A stretch of 64,000 nucleotides of DNA. Source: Deltaproteobacteria bacterium (GTDB lineage: Bacteria; Desulfobacterota; GWC2-55-46; UBA9637). The stretch is from positions 1-64,000 of the forward strand of contig JAUYHF010000033.1 in assembly GCA_030690165.1 (NCBI GenBank), given 5' to 3'. Made by a program: the position numbers and the translations under genes. A model generated the notes under the pieces. It was not told the DNA's origin and did not search any database. It saw nothing but the letters and a program-made list of their open reading frames with translations. This document shows, in pieces, positions 1 to 8,691 of the stretch. Each line of letters begins with the position of its first letter. Position 1 is the stretch's first letter.

Positions 1-2
1 AT

Positions 3-86
3 CCATGGAGGAGATTGAACTACAGTAAACATGCTGACAGATATAAAGATATAAACAAAAAAGAATTGAGGGAGGCTGATACATAA
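3..86 (+). CDS. 3' end of an unidentified ORF, possibly a transposase/integrase
   Basis: An open frame enters from the left edge and ends at TAA 84-86, giving 27 basic residues (ends KELREADT). The 5' part lies outside the window. It is followed within 5 nt by two copies of a 17-bp direct repeat of the kind seen at insertion-sequence ends, so I infer it is the tail of a transposase. The protein fragment alone is too short to assign to a family. Confidence 0.35.
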   Translation, partial: PWRRLNYSKHADRYKDINKKELREADT

Positions 87-90
87 AACA

Positions 91-132
91 GGACATTTCT
101 ATTTTGGTAAGAATAGGACATTTCTATTTTGG
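91..132. repeat. Two direct copies of a 17-bp repeat, likely insertion-sequence end
   Basis: GGACATTTCTATTTTGG occurs at 91-107 and again at 116-132, spaced 25 bp start to start. Short tandem copies of such a motif at element termini are typical of IS21/IS481-like elements, whose transposases bind repeated end motifs. Together with the upstream ORF tail this suggests the right end of an element mostly outside the window. Confidence 0.5.
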
Positions 133-180
133 CTTTACAGAGCCATAAATTTTTCTTGAATTTTGGGGAAATAAGCGTTA

Positions 181-193
181 GTATACTGTATAC
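181..193. promoter_or_regulatory. Palindromic operator-like site before the ferredoxin/Hdr/glutamate synthase operon
   Basis: GTATACTGTATAC is a perfect 6-1-6 inverted repeat. It contains TATACT (182-187), a plausible -10 element. A TTGAAT at about 155 is spaced rather far (about 20 nt) to be a good -35. A repressor bound here would block the promoter; the regulator is unknown, though GntR-type proteins often use such sites. Confidence 0.4.
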
Positions 194-242
194 AATATCA
201 AAAAAGGATTAAAGGTTAGAGGTAAATAACGAAAGGAGGTAA

Positions 243-434
<192 letters not shown>

Positions 435-438
435 TTAT

Positions 439-485
439 GGGTTTTAGGGATTGAGGGTTAGGGGATAGCCCTGACCCTCGAACCC
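439..485. repeat. Short-period hairpin repeat between ferredoxin and hdrB-like gene
   Basis: G-rich direct units based on AGGGTTA/AGGGATTG on the left are answered by C-rich units (CCCTGACCCTCGAACCCT) on the right, giving an imperfect hairpin in the 72-nt gap. The units are 7-8 nt long. It belongs to the same class as the hairpins at 4507, 51641, 52625, 56382, 57589, 58118, 60624 and 63577. Confidence 0.5.
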
Positions 486-506
486 TGCTTTGGAGAAAAC
501 AATAAG

Positions 507-1460
507 ATGAAAGACTTCGCAATATTCTGGGGTTGTACAATACCAGCCCGTTTTCCATTTCTTGAAAAATCAACGCGGATGGTTCTGGAGGGTTTTGATC
601 TGCCCTACAGAGACCTCGACGGCTTTACATGCTGTCCTGAGAAATCGCTTGTAAATAATGTTGATCACGGCCTGTGGGTTCTTACTGCCGCAAGGAATAT
701 CGCGCTTCTGGATAAGGCGCAGGTTGACCTTGTAAGCCCGTGCACAGGCTGCGCATCCAATCTTGCGACAGTTAATTCAGAGCTTCATATGAATCATAAA
801 GAGAAAGAGAGGGTTAACAACATATTGAAAGAGGTCGGCCTGGAATTTAAAGGCAAAAGCAAGCTCCGTCATCTTGTGCCGTTTTTTCATGACGAGGTCG
901 GCATTCCAAAGATAAAGAATAAGATTATAAAGCCCTTTAATGGGATGAGGATTGCAATACATTATGGCTGCCACATGATACGGCCGAGTCATGCCTTGAA
1001 AAACGACGACCCGCTCGACCCGAAAAAGTTTGACAACCTCATAAGGGCAATGGGCGCAGAGAGCGTCCAATATATGACAAAGCTTATGTGCTGCGGTCAG
1101 GGACTTGACAGGGTTGACCAGCATGAAAATGCCCTGCATTTTGCAAGGATAAAACTTAAAGAACTTAAGGCTATGAATGTTGACGCAATGGCGCTTTGCT
1201 GTCCTTCCTGCTATCTCCAGTTTGACAATAACCAGTTCCTGATGGAAAAGGAAGGAGAAAAATTCGGCATACCGATACTCTATTTTTCGGAGCTTATGGG
1301 GCTTGCAATGGGATATAAGCCTGAAGAGTTAGGCCTCGATTCCCACAGGGTTGATGTAAACGGTTTCATGGAGAAGCTGGAGAGGCTTAACAGTGAGCTA
1401 ATCAAGACAGAAGAAATCACAAAGGCAATGGAGGCAGGCTTTGGAATCGCTCAATCTTAA
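507..1460 (+). CDS. Heterodisulfide reductase subunit B-like protein (two CCG domains)
   Basis: A cytoplasmic electron-transfer protein of the HdrB family, 317 residues. It has two cysteine-rich CCG domains: the first uses the Cys in WGCTIP, then CCPEKS and CTGC; the second uses YGCHM, MCCGQG and CCPSC. In methanogen HdrB these residues hold two non-cubane [4Fe-4S] clusters that reduce disulfides. The next gene is an HdrC-like protein overlapping its 3' end by 20 nt, so the pair is translationally coupled. No HdrA (flavin subunit) lies in the visible part. The substrate is unknown; context points to electron supply to or from the downstream glutamate synthase. Confidence 0.85.
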   Translation: MKDFAIFWGCTIPARFPFLEKSTRMVLEGFDLPYRDLDGFTCCPEKSLVNNVDHGLWVLTAARNIALLDKAQVDLVSPCTGCASNLATVNSELHMNHKEKERVNNILKEVGLEFKGKSKLRHLVPFFHDEVGIPKIKNKIIKPFNGMRIAIHYGCHMIRPSHALKNDDPLDPKKFDNLIRAMGAESVQYMTKLMCCGQGLDRVDQHENALHFARIKLKELKAMNVDAMALCCPSCYLQFDNNQFLMEKEGEKFGIPILYFSELMGLAMGYKPEELGLDSHRVDVNGFMEKLERLNSELIKTEEITKAMEAGFGIAQS

Positions 1461-1887
1461 ATTATTGGAGGTGTGCTCAAGATGCGGCGCATGTTATCAT
1501 ATATGCCCGTCGTGCATTAATCTGCCCGATTACGACCCAAGGGCTGTTATAAAAGATATACTGGCCGGCAAGTATGAAAAATGGCTGAATCACAAATCCA
1601 TCTGGCAATGTCTTGAATGCCACCACTGCCTTGAGATATGTTTTCAGCACTACGGTTTTGAAAATGCAATGGCCGCTATGAGAACAGTTGCGTCAAAGAA
1701 AGGCATTACACCGCCTCAGGTAAAGAGAGGGTGGGACATGTTTATAAAAACGGGCAGACTCGGCGAGCCAATGGCATCGGCAAGAAAGAAGCTGAATCTG
1801 CCGGAGGCCGCAAAGAGCGGGGCAGAGGATTTTAAGAAGATGGTGAAAATATACCAGGAGGAAAAAACAGCAGGCAGTAAGGAGTAG
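1441..1887 (+). CDS. Heterodisulfide reductase subunit C-like iron-sulfur protein
   Basis: A 148-residue protein with two [4Fe-4S] motifs, CSRCGACYHICPSC (residues 12-25) and CLECHHCLEIC (residues 57-67), as in HdrC. It would relay electrons from ferredoxin to the HdrB-like catalytic subunit. The start is TTG at 1441, inside the end of the hdrB-like gene, with GGAGG at 1430-1434 as ribosome-binding site. The lysine-rich C-terminus has no recognised domain. Its place between hdrB and the glutamate synthase genes supports a shared role. Confidence 0.85.
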   Translation: MESLNLKLLEVCSRCGACYHICPSCINLPDYDPRAVIKDILAGKYEKWLNHKSIWQCLECHHCLEICFQHYGFENAMAAMRTVASKKGITPPQVKRGWDMFIKTGRLGEPMASARKKLNLPEAAKSGAEDFKKMVKIYQEEKTAGSKE

Positions 1888-1908
1888 GACTGCTTACTGA
1901 AATATTAT

Positions 1909-2994
1909 ATGAGCTACGATTTTCAGAAAGACATATCAGGCTGCGGCCTTGTCGGCATTATAAATAAGGACGGCAAGAGGATTGACGGCAGTTACATAAA
2001 AAAATCGCTCTGCCTTATGAACGACAGGGGAAACGGGCTTGGCGCAGGATATGCGGCATACGGCATATATCCAAAATATAAAGACCTGTATGCGTTTCAT
2101 ATAATGTATGACGAGCCGTCGGCAAAGACCATTGCCGAGGAGTATCTTAAAATCAACTATCACATTGAGAAAAAGGAAGAGATGCCGACCGCGCCTGTGG
2201 AAGGGATTACAATACACCCCATCCTGTGGAGGTATTTTGTAAAACCTCTCGCTCAAAAGGCAGAGAGGGAGATGGCAGACCTTTCCGACGACGATTTTGT
2301 TGTGCGGACCGTAATGAAGATAAACTCCGAGATAGAAGGCGCATATATATTCTCGAGCGGCAAAAACATGGGGGCGTTCAAGGGTGTTGGCATGCCTTCG
2401 GCCATTGCCAGATTTTTCAGGCTTGAAGAGTATGAAGGTTATATATGGACAGGCCACACGAGATTCCCTACAAACACGCCTGGCTGGTGGGGCGGCGCTC
2501 ATCCGTTTACGCTCCTTGACTGGTCAATCGTGCACAACGGTGAAATATCGTCATACGGCATAAACAAAAGATACCTTGAGATGTACGGGTATAAGCTGAC
2601 CCTTTTGACTGATACAGAGGTTGTTGCATATCTCTTTGATTTGCTTGTAAGGAGGCACGGCCTGGATATACCTACTGCATGCACTGCCCTTGCAGCGCCT
2701 TTCTGGAAAAATATTGACGATATGGATGGAGATAAAAGAGATGCAATAACTGCGATTAGAATGGTATACGGCAGCGCCTTGATGAACGGCCCATTTTCTA
2801 TCTTATTCGGACACAGCAAAGGTCTCGTCGGATTAAATGACAGGATTAAATTAAGGCCCCTTGTCGCGGCAATAAAAGGAAAGACTGTTTATATGGCGAG
2901 TGAGGAATCTTCAATAAGGGAAATTTGTCCAAGCCCTGATAAGGTCTGGGCGCCGCGGGCAGGGGAGCCTGTGATTGCGGAATTGGAGGCGTAA
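1909..2994 (+). CDS. Glutamate synthase, glutamine amidotransferase domain subunit (archaeal-type split GltB)
   Basis: A class II glutamine amidotransferase (361 residues) that releases ammonia from glutamine for glutamate synthesis. The nucleophile is predicted to be Cys12 in SGCGLVGI, so the first 11 residues would be removed as in other split glutamate synthases. GHTRFPTN and HNGEISS (residues about 184-220) are the class II substrate-binding signatures. It corresponds to the N-terminal domain of full-length GltB. The next two genes supply the FMN/synthase domain and the GXGXG domain. The intergenic gap to the FMN-domain gene is zero, so the three are one operon. Confidence 0.9.
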   Translation: MSYDFQKDISGCGLVGIINKDGKRIDGSYIKKSLCLMNDRGNGLGAGYAAYGIYPKYKDLYAFHIMYDEPSAKTIAEEYLKINYHIEKKEEMPTAPVEGITIHPILWRYFVKPLAQKAEREMADLSDDDFVVRTVMKINSEIEGAYIFSSGKNMGAFKGVGMPSAIARFFRLEEYEGYIWTGHTRFPTNTPGWWGGAHPFTLLDWSIVHNGEISSYGINKRYLEMYGYKLTLLTDTEVVAYLFDLLVRRHGLDIPTACTALAAPFWKNIDDMDGDKRDAITAIRMVYGSALMNGPFSILFGHSKGLVGLNDRIKLRPLVAAIKGKTVYMASEESSIREICPSPDKVWAPRAGEPVIAELEA

Positions 2995-4506
2995 ATGTTT
3001 AAGAGTCTTGCAGTGCCGGAATTTCTGGCTAAAATAGATAAAGTAAAATGCATAAGGTGCAAAAGGTGCATCCAGAACTGCGGCTGGGGCGTGTATTCAT
3101 GGGGCGGGGATAATGTCCTTATTGATACATTCAAATGCGTAAAATGTCTGCGGTGCTATCACTATTGCCCTGAAGAGGCGATTACAATAGAAGACAACCC
3201 TGTCCGATACAGAAACAATGCAAACTGGGGTTTTTACAATATAAGAAATATCAAAAAGCAGGCAGAGACAGGCGGCGTCCTGCTGACAGGCATGGGGAGC
3301 GATATGCCATATCCTGTGCTCTTTGACAGTCTCCTGATAGACGCATGTCAGGTTACAAATCCGTCCATTGACCCGCTGAGAGAGCCGATGGAGCTAAGGA
3401 CATACCTCGGCAAAAAGCCTGCAAGGCTTGAATTTGAAAAAGGCCCTGACGGCAAATCAAAACTCAAGACAAAGATGCCTCCGCAGATAAAGCTGGATTT
3501 GCCGTTCATATTTGCGCCTATGTCATACGGCTCAATAAGCTTGAATGCGCAAAAGACCCTTGCCATAGCCGCAAAAGAACTTGGCATTGTAATGAATACC
3601 GGAGAGGGTGGGCTGCATGAGGAGATTTACCCCTATCGCAGCAATATAATAGTTCAGGTGGCATCAGGCAGATTCGGCGTAAATCCCGATTACTTAAATG
3701 CCGGGGTCGCTGTTGAAATAAAGATCGGCCAGGGCGCAAAGCCTGGAATAGGCGGACACCTCCCCGGAGAAAAGATACCCCTTGATATTGCTAAAACGAG
3801 AATGATACCTGTCGGCACAGATGCGCTTTCGCCGGCCCCGCAGCATGACATCTATTCCATAGAGGATTTAAAACAGCTCATATACGCTATAAAAGAGGCG
3901 ACAAATTACACAAAGCCTGTTTCAGTAAAGATTGCGGCTGTGCACAATGTTGCCGCGATTGCGTCAGGCATTGTGAGGGCAGGCGCGGATATTGTTTATA
4001 TAGACGGGTTCAGGGGCGGCACAGGCGCGGCGCCTTCTACTATAAGAGACCATCTCGGCATTCCGATAGAATATGCTATTGCCGCTGTTGATGAAAGGTT
4101 AAGGCAGGAAGGCATAAGGAACGAGGCCTCTATCATAGCCGCGGGCGGCATACGGAGCAGCGCGGATGCTGCCAAGGCGATTGCGCTTGGCGCTGATGCT
4201 GTTGCGCTGGGCACTTCCGCGCTTGTAACTATGGGCTGCACTGTCTGCGGCAAGTGCTATACAGGCAACTGCTCATGGGGTATAACAACACAGAGGCCTG
4301 AGCTTACAGTAAGGCTTAACCCTGAAATATTTGCAGAACGGCTTATAAATCTAATCCACGCATGGACACATGAACTGAAGGAGATACTCGGCGCGCTTGG
4401 CATAAATGCGGTAGAGAGCCTGAGGGGCAGCAGGGAAAGACTGCGCGGCGTCGGCATGGATGCACAGACGTTGGATATACTTGGTATAAAACCGGCGGGA
4501 AGGTAA
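2995..4506 (+). CDS. Glutamate synthase, FMN-binding catalytic subunit with ferredoxin domain
   Basis: Makes glutamate from 2-oxoglutarate and ammonia using reduced ferredoxin or an equivalent donor. The N-terminus (residues about 16-60) carries two [4Fe-4S] motifs, CIRCKRCIQNC and CVKCLRCYHYCP. The (beta/alpha)8 FMN domain follows, with the conserved GEGGLHEE and HLPGEK stretches and GGTGAAPS. The CTVCGKCYTGNC segment near residue 420 corresponds to the [3Fe-4S] site of GltB. At 503 residues it is the usual length for archaeal-type split enzymes. No NADPH-oxidising GltD subunit is present, so the electron source must be ferredoxin or the Hdr-like proteins upstream. Confidence 0.92.
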   Translation: MFKSLAVPEFLAKIDKVKCIRCKRCIQNCGWGVYSWGGDNVLIDTFKCVKCLRCYHYCPEEAITIEDNPVRYRNNANWGFYNIRNIKKQAETGGVLLTGMGSDMPYPVLFDSLLIDACQVTNPSIDPLREPMELRTYLGKKPARLEFEKGPDGKSKLKTKMPPQIKLDLPFIFAPMSYGSISLNAQKTLAIAAKELGIVMNTGEGGLHEEIYPYRSNIIVQVASGRFGVNPDYLNAGVAVEIKIGQGAKPGIGGHLPGEKIPLDIAKTRMIPVGTDALSPAPQHDIYSIEDLKQLIYAIKEATNYTKPVSVKIAAVHNVAAIASGIVRAGADIVYIDGFRGGTGAAPSTIRDHLGIPIEYAIAAVDERLRQEGIRNEASIIAAGGIRSSADAAKAIALGADAVALGTSALVTMGCTVCGKCYTGNCSWGITTQRPELTVRLNPEIFAERLINLIHAWTHELKEILGALGINAVESLRGSRERLRGVGMDAQTLDILGIKPAGR

Positions 4507-4603
4507 AATAAAAATTCAAAATGCAAAGTGCAAAATGCAAAATTTGAAAAAGTCTTTTTAATTTGCAATTTACAATTTTCACTTTGCAATGGAGCGATGC
4601 GAC
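4507..4603. repeat. Heptad hairpin repeat ending in a ribosome-binding site
   Basis: Left arm units TGCAAAG, TGCAAAA, TGCAAAA are matched by right arm units such as CAATTTA and CAATTTT, giving an imperfect hairpin with a 7-nt period. The right end, TTTGCAATGGAGCGATGCGA, contains the GGAG used by the gene starting at 4604. Near-identical ends occur in inverse orientation at about 51641 and 52625. Confidence 0.75.
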
Positions 4604-5341
4604 ATGCTTACCATAGACGCAAAAGGGGTTTACTACAGAGAGTTGAACAGCAAGGTTCGGGATGCTGTTTCCAAAGGCGAGAAGGAGATACTCCTCAAGA
4701 ATGTCAACGGCCAGTATTATATCGGAGACGGCCTGCAGGGCGATGCAAAAATCACTATTGAGGGCGTGCCGGGCAATGACCTTGCCGCATTTATGGACGG
4801 TCCTACAATTATTATAAAGGCCAATGCGCAGGATAATATCAGCAACACTATGAACAGCGGAAAGGTTATCGTCCACGGCAATGCAGGCGATGTCCTGGGA
4901 TACGGCATGAGGGGAGGGAAGCTTCACATCAAAGGCGATGTCGGCTACAGGGTCGGCATCCACATGAAGGGATATAAAAAGCAGATGCCGGTTATTATTG
5001 CAGGAGGCAAGGCAGGGGATTTTTTTGGCGAATATATGGCAGGCGGAATTTTAATCCTGCTTGGTCTTGACAGCAATGATAAAAGGCCGTTGGTAGGCGA
5101 CTATCTTGGCACGGGTATGCACGGCGGGATGATATTTATAAGAGGCGCTGTTGACAAGAAACTGTGCGGGGCGGAAGTAGGGGTAATGGATTTAAACGAA
5201 GAGGATATCAAACTCCTTACAGACTATTTGAAAGATTACTGCAATGATTTCGGCCTTAAATTAGATGAGGTTATGAAGACCCCTTTCAAAAAACTTATTC
5301 CCGCATCACTTCGGCCATACGGAAACCTTTACGCATATTAA
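4604..5341 (+). CDS. Glutamate synthase, GXGXG (C-terminal) domain subunit
   Basis: The third part of the split glutamate synthase, about 245 residues, a right-handed beta-helix with the family's G-x-G repeats (for example GKVIVHGNAGDVLGYGMRGG and GDYLGTGMHGG). In full-length GltB this domain is structural and links the amidotransferase to the synthase domain. An ATG at 4589 is in frame, but the ATG at 4604 has GGAG 9 nt upstream and starts at the family's usual MLTIDAKG, so I prefer it. The 3' end overlaps the convergent gene by 4 nt. Confidence 0.88.
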   Translation: MLTIDAKGVYYRELNSKVRDAVSKGEKEILLKNVNGQYYIGDGLQGDAKITIEGVPGNDLAAFMDGPTIIIKANAQDNISNTMNSGKVIVHGNAGDVLGYGMRGGKLHIKGDVGYRVGIHMKGYKKQMPVIIAGGKAGDFFGEYMAGGILILLGLDSNDKRPLVGDYLGTGMHGGMIFIRGAVDKKLCGAEVGVMDLNEEDIKLLTDYLKDYCNDFGLKLDEVMKTPFKKLIPASLRPYGNLYAY

Positions 5342-5721
5342 AAGGCGCCGGGCTTGAGGTTAATAAGAAAGAGTATCTGACCTGCGCTTTCAGGACTTAA
5401 AAGCAAAAGTGGCTTAAAAATCTTTAGATGCCTGGTTATATCAGGTCTTTTTGTTAAATTGTCTACAGAGAACGACAGATATTCCTCGGCCGCCAGATCA
5501 CGCCACCGCAAGAGTTCCTTTCTGAAACCCCTCCGGGAATTCGCCGCTACCGTGAGGTCTGTTAAATAAAGTATCCTTTCGTAACAGAGTTTTAAACCTT
5601 CTTTATCCAGAGGAGAAAATAATCTCTTTGCCCTGTTCATCTCATTCGCTATCATGAGTATCTGCTGCACGGGTGGAAAAGACGACCATCTCTCTTGTGT
5701 AAGCGTAGAATGCTGAGCCAT
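5338..5721 (-). CDS. Hypothetical protein, helical
   Basis: A 127-residue predicted all-helical soluble protein that I do not recognise. It is rich in Arg and Leu, with a central stretch (residues 20-75) that looks like a helical bundle. It begins one base after the decayed ORFs at 5722-5900, so the two formed one transcription unit. This arrangement resembles small two-gene accessory modules, but no toxin or antitoxin signature is visible. It converges on the glutamate synthase gene with a 4-nt overlap. Confidence 0.6.
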   Translation of the reverse strand: MAQHSTLTQERWSSFPPVQQILMIANEMNRAKRLFSPLDKEGLKLCYERILYLTDLTVAANSRRGFRKELLRWRDLAAEEYLSFSVDNLTKRPDITRHLKIFKPLLLLSPESAGQILFLINLKPGAF

Positions 5722-5900
5722 TTATAAAGCTTCTCCCTTTCCTATGAAATCAAAGGTTATCTCTTTAATCTTTTCCCGCAAATCCTCGTTTACGATTTCC
5801 ATGCTGTTGTTTCCCCCCCCATATCCTTGAAGCCTTCGTCAACAAGCCTTTTCAATTCATCTTTATCTATTTTTGTAGTTATTAGTTTTATGTCAGACAT
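5722..5900 (-). pseudogene. Decayed DUF5674-like gene, internal deletion and frame break at a G8 run
   Basis: From ATG 5900 the frame reads MSDIKLITTKIDKDELKR through VDEGFKDM, which looks like a DUF5674 N-terminus, then meets eight G residues (minus strand, 5813-5820) and stops at 5790. In another frame the tail MEIVNEDLREKIKEIT continues to a stop at 5722. A single extra G would join both into one 59-residue frame. That is shorter than DUF5674 proteins because the middle is missing. The simplest reading is an internal deletion plus frameshift. Family assignment is tentative. Confidence 0.45.
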
Positions 5901-5945
5901 AAAAATATGAGGAATGTCCCGTTCCACCTTTCTCCACTTATTTTA

Positions 5946-7913
5946 TTACGGATATATCTCACGCCAGTTAATAATGGGGACATAGCGTTCAGAGGCTATA
6001 AAAACCCGCTCCAGGACAGGATCGGGCACCGTGGGGCCGGCCCAGACAGGATCGCTCGGCGTGGTAGATGGACTGCTCAGGGTGGACCATGCGGCGCTAC
6101 CGCCGGTCAAGTGCATCTCCCGGATATCATCTGATCCTGCCGCGCTGTCTTCGTAAACTGCGGTAAGCACTGTCCTGCTTTGAGGAAGCGCCAGAAGCTG
6201 CACTAAAGCAGTATCATCTCCTACAGTAGTTGGGGCACCCCAGCTATTGGTAGCGGAATCCCACTGTTTTCTTGAAACATTTGCAGCATTTCCCCACACA
6301 AGCCATGCTTTCCCGGCATTTGCAGGATGGGTTTCAAACACTATGTCAAAGTTCCTGCTATCAGTATCTTCAGTGGTGCCATCATGCTCAGGATGCTGAG
6401 CAACTGTGTCCCATGCAATGCCGTTCCAGAGGCGCGTATTTAAGTCGCGGCCGTTGTCTTGAACCCCGACCATCAGTTGATTAGAACCAGGAGTAGGATT
6501 GGGCACCAATCTTATCCAATTCGCGACATCGGCCATTGTGCCAATCACAAGATCTGTACGCACTGGGTCTAATGTGACTGTAGCGCTATCCCAAATACGA
6601 TACGGTAGTCTTTGGTTACCACCTCCTCGATCGTCGTCGCCCCAGATAAACATGGCTCTTCCCGATGTTTGCTCATAGGCCACATCGATAATCTTTGGGA
6701 AATCGTTCATGTTAGGGACGTTAGTATCGTTAACGGCGGTCGTGGTATCCCATGCTCCGGGAGCACCCATGTCATTCCATGCTGCCCCGGTCCAATACCG
6801 AGCATAGACGTCTGTATTGTTCTTAAGCGTAATCATGGCAATCTCATCGTTTTGAGGATTAGGCGCGAGTTCGATCCAAATCGGTCTCGCGCCAGCAATG
6901 GGTATATCCGCGGCAGCCGACCAAGGCGGTGTGCCATTCCAGATACGATAACTGGGGTTACCGTCACCATCGTTGTAGACCACGATTGCGCGGTCACTGG
7001 TGGTTTCATATTCAATATCAAAACCGCGATACAGGGAGTCGCCACCGCCAACGGTAAACAATAGCAGTGGGGCGCCCCATGTCTGTGTATTTCCATTCCA
7101 TACTTGCACATTTATTGCACCGGTTGACGATAATGTCCCGAGAATTGCCTCATTGCGGGTTCTGGAGAACTTAAGAACCAAATATCGGATAGTAGATGGT
7201 ACAGCGGTAGCGTTGCGTTCCGGTCCCCAGTTGGTCCCGTCCCACCGCCGGTAGTACACATTACCGTCAATGTTTGCCTTTGCATATACCATCATTGCCC
7301 CGGGCATCTGAATCCCTTTTTCAACAATGCGCTGGGCAGAACTATTGGTAACGGTGCCGGTGGAGCGGACAAGGCACTCTTCCTGCGCCGTATTAACGCC
7401 TGCGCCGGCATTGTGGAGAACAGCGGTGCTGCCTGCAACGCCACGTTGCGCTCCGGTAAAACAGGCAGGCGATGCAAACGGGGCGCAGGTTGTGGATGTT
7501 GCCGCATAGTTTATGTCTTCATTCTCTATTCTTATACGGCCGTGGCTGGCATAGCCTGCTGTGGAATTTACAGGGATTACCGTATCCGCGGCCGTAATAT
7601 TGGCATCCAGGAGAACATTCATGGTGTGCAGGGTTGGGGCTGTTGTAAAACTACCGGCGCCTAATGAATTGGTATAGACAAGGGATGCGCATGGTGTGTT
7701 GTTTTTGACAAATTCGGTAAGCGCCTTTTCAATACCGCCTTCCGCGATATTGAACGCCTGCTCAGACTGGAGCTGGTTTATGGAAATATCGCTGCCTGTT
7801 GTAACCAGCGACACAAGCGCCGCGCCCATTACAGCAAGTATGAGCATGATGGCTATGACGGCGATTATGGATGCGCCTTTTTGATTTGAGATAATATCTA
7901 TTTTTTCAGCCAT
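5946..7913 (-). CDS. PilX-like minor pilin with C-terminal propeller-like WxG repeats
   Basis: A 655-residue protein starting with a type IV pilin/PilX-type N-terminus: basic residues, QKGASI, then a hydrophobic helix (IIAVIAIMLILAVMGAALVS) and the Glu/aromatic pattern QAFNIAEGGIEKAL. Residues about 230-610 hold seven or eight repeats of roughly 50-60 residues, each with a WNG/WDG/WDS...W core (RRWDGTNWG, VWNGNTQTWG, RIWNGTPPW, RYWTGAAW, RIWDS, RLWNGIAW, KQWDSATNSWG), as in beta-propellers. I infer a pilus-tip or surface-display protein. An in-frame ATG at 7937 is possible; neither start has a good ribosome-binding site. No other pilus gene is nearby. Confidence 0.75.
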   Translation of the reverse strand: MAEKIDIISNQKGASIIAVIAIMLILAVMGAALVSLVTTGSDISINQLQSEQAFNIAEGGIEKALTEFVKNNTPCASLVYTNSLGAGSFTTAPTLHTMNVLLDANITAADTVIPVNSTAGYASHGRIRIENEDINYAATSTTCAPFASPACFTGAQRGVAGSTAVLHNAGAGVNTAQEECLVRSTGTVTNSSAQRIVEKGIQMPGAMMVYAKANIDGNVYYRRWDGTNWGPERNATAVPSTIRYLVLKFSRTRNEAILGTLSSTGAINVQVWNGNTQTWGAPLLLFTVGGGDSLYRGFDIEYETTSDRAIVVYNDGDGNPSYRIWNGTPPWSAAADIPIAGARPIWIELAPNPQNDEIAMITLKNNTDVYARYWTGAAWNDMGAPGAWDTTTAVNDTNVPNMNDFPKIIDVAYEQTSGRAMFIWGDDDRGGGNQRLPYRIWDSATVTLDPVRTDLVIGTMADVANWIRLVPNPTPGSNQLMVGVQDNGRDLNTRLWNGIAWDTVAQHPEHDGTTEDTDSRNFDIVFETHPANAGKAWLVWGNAANVSRKQWDSATNSWGAPTTVGDDTALVQLLALPQSRTVLTAVYEDSAAGSDDIREMHLTGGSAAWSTLSSPSTTPSDPVWAGPTVPDPVLERVFIASERYVPIINWREIYP

Positions 7914-8036
7914 TCTATCTCTACTATCCACCTTCATCCCCTTTGCATATAGTGCCAGGCTTTAGTTTTTTGAGTATAACTTATCGTAAAAAGCATGTCA
8001 ATCTTACCCAGGTTCAGCTTTGCAAAAAGATTATCC

Positions 8037-8066
8037 TTGAATGGACAGCAGTTCTTCTTGTAGAAT
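8037..8066 (+). promoter_or_regulatory. Candidate sigma-70 promoter for hisBHA
   Basis: TTGAAT (8037-8042) and TAGAAT (8061-8066) are separated by 18 nt and lie 35-64 nt before hisB. The region between the divergent pilin gene and hisB is otherwise empty. hisB has AGGGGGG as ribosome-binding site. Confidence 0.5.
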
Positions 8067-8100
8067 GCATTCTGTGGCAAATATGGATTAGGGGGGATAT

Positions 8101-8691
8101 ATGTCCAGAAAGGCGCAGATAATCAGAAAAACAAAAGAAACAGATATAACCCTTTCTTTAAATCTGGATGGCAATGGCGCGTATAATATTCATACATCCA
8201 TCCCTTTCCTTGACCACATGCTGTCGCTGTTTGCAAGGCATGGGCTGTTTGATTTAAAGATAAAGGCAAAGGGAGACATTGAAATAGACTATCACCATAC
8301 AGTTGAGGATGTCGGGATATGTCTCGGCGATGCCTTGAAAAAGGCGCTTGGCAGCAAGGCTGGCATTAAAAGGTATGGCAATGCCACAGTGCCTATGGAT
8401 GAGGCCATTGCGTCAGCGGCAATTGATGTCAGCGACAGGCCTTATCTGGTTTATAAATTGACATTGCCTAAAAAGAGCAGGATAAAAAACTTTAATGCAG
8501 ACCTTGTGGAGGATTTTCTTCAGGCCGTTGTTTCAAGAAGCGGGATTACCCTGCATGTCTCTTCGGCCTATGGAAGAAATATCCATCATATAATAGAGGC
8601 TGTGTTCAAGGCATTTGGCAGGGCTTTGAAAGAGGCCGTAAGCATAGACCCAAGGATAAAGGGTGTAATGTCAACGAAGGGAAGGCTGTGA
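8101..8691 (+). CDS. hisB: Imidazoleglycerol-phosphate dehydratase
   Basis: Dehydrates imidazole glycerol phosphate to imidazole acetol phosphate in histidine synthesis. The 196-residue monofunctional form shows the Mn-binding histidine signatures [27 protein letters not shown] and the second half [17 protein letters not shown] 8101 is preceded by AGGGGGGATAT. It is the first gene of hisB-hisH-hisA, with hisH starting directly after its TGA. No phosphatase domain is fused. Confidence 0.97.
   Translation: MSRKAQIIRKTKETDITLSLNLDGNGAYNIHTSIPFLDHMLSLFARHGLFDLKIKAKGDIEIDYHHTVEDVGICLGDALKKALGSKAGIKRYGNATVPMDEAIASAAIDVSDRPYLVYKLTLPKKSRIKNFNADLVEDFLQAVVSRSGITLHVSSAYGRNIHHIIEAVFKAFGRALKEAVSIDPRIKGVMSTKGRL

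Noticed and set aside
1936-2502. 188-codon ORF antisense to the glutamate synthase amidotransferase gene
   Set aside because: Lies entirely opposite a well-supported gene; sequence is Cys/Arg/Phe-rich as expected from an antisense shadow.
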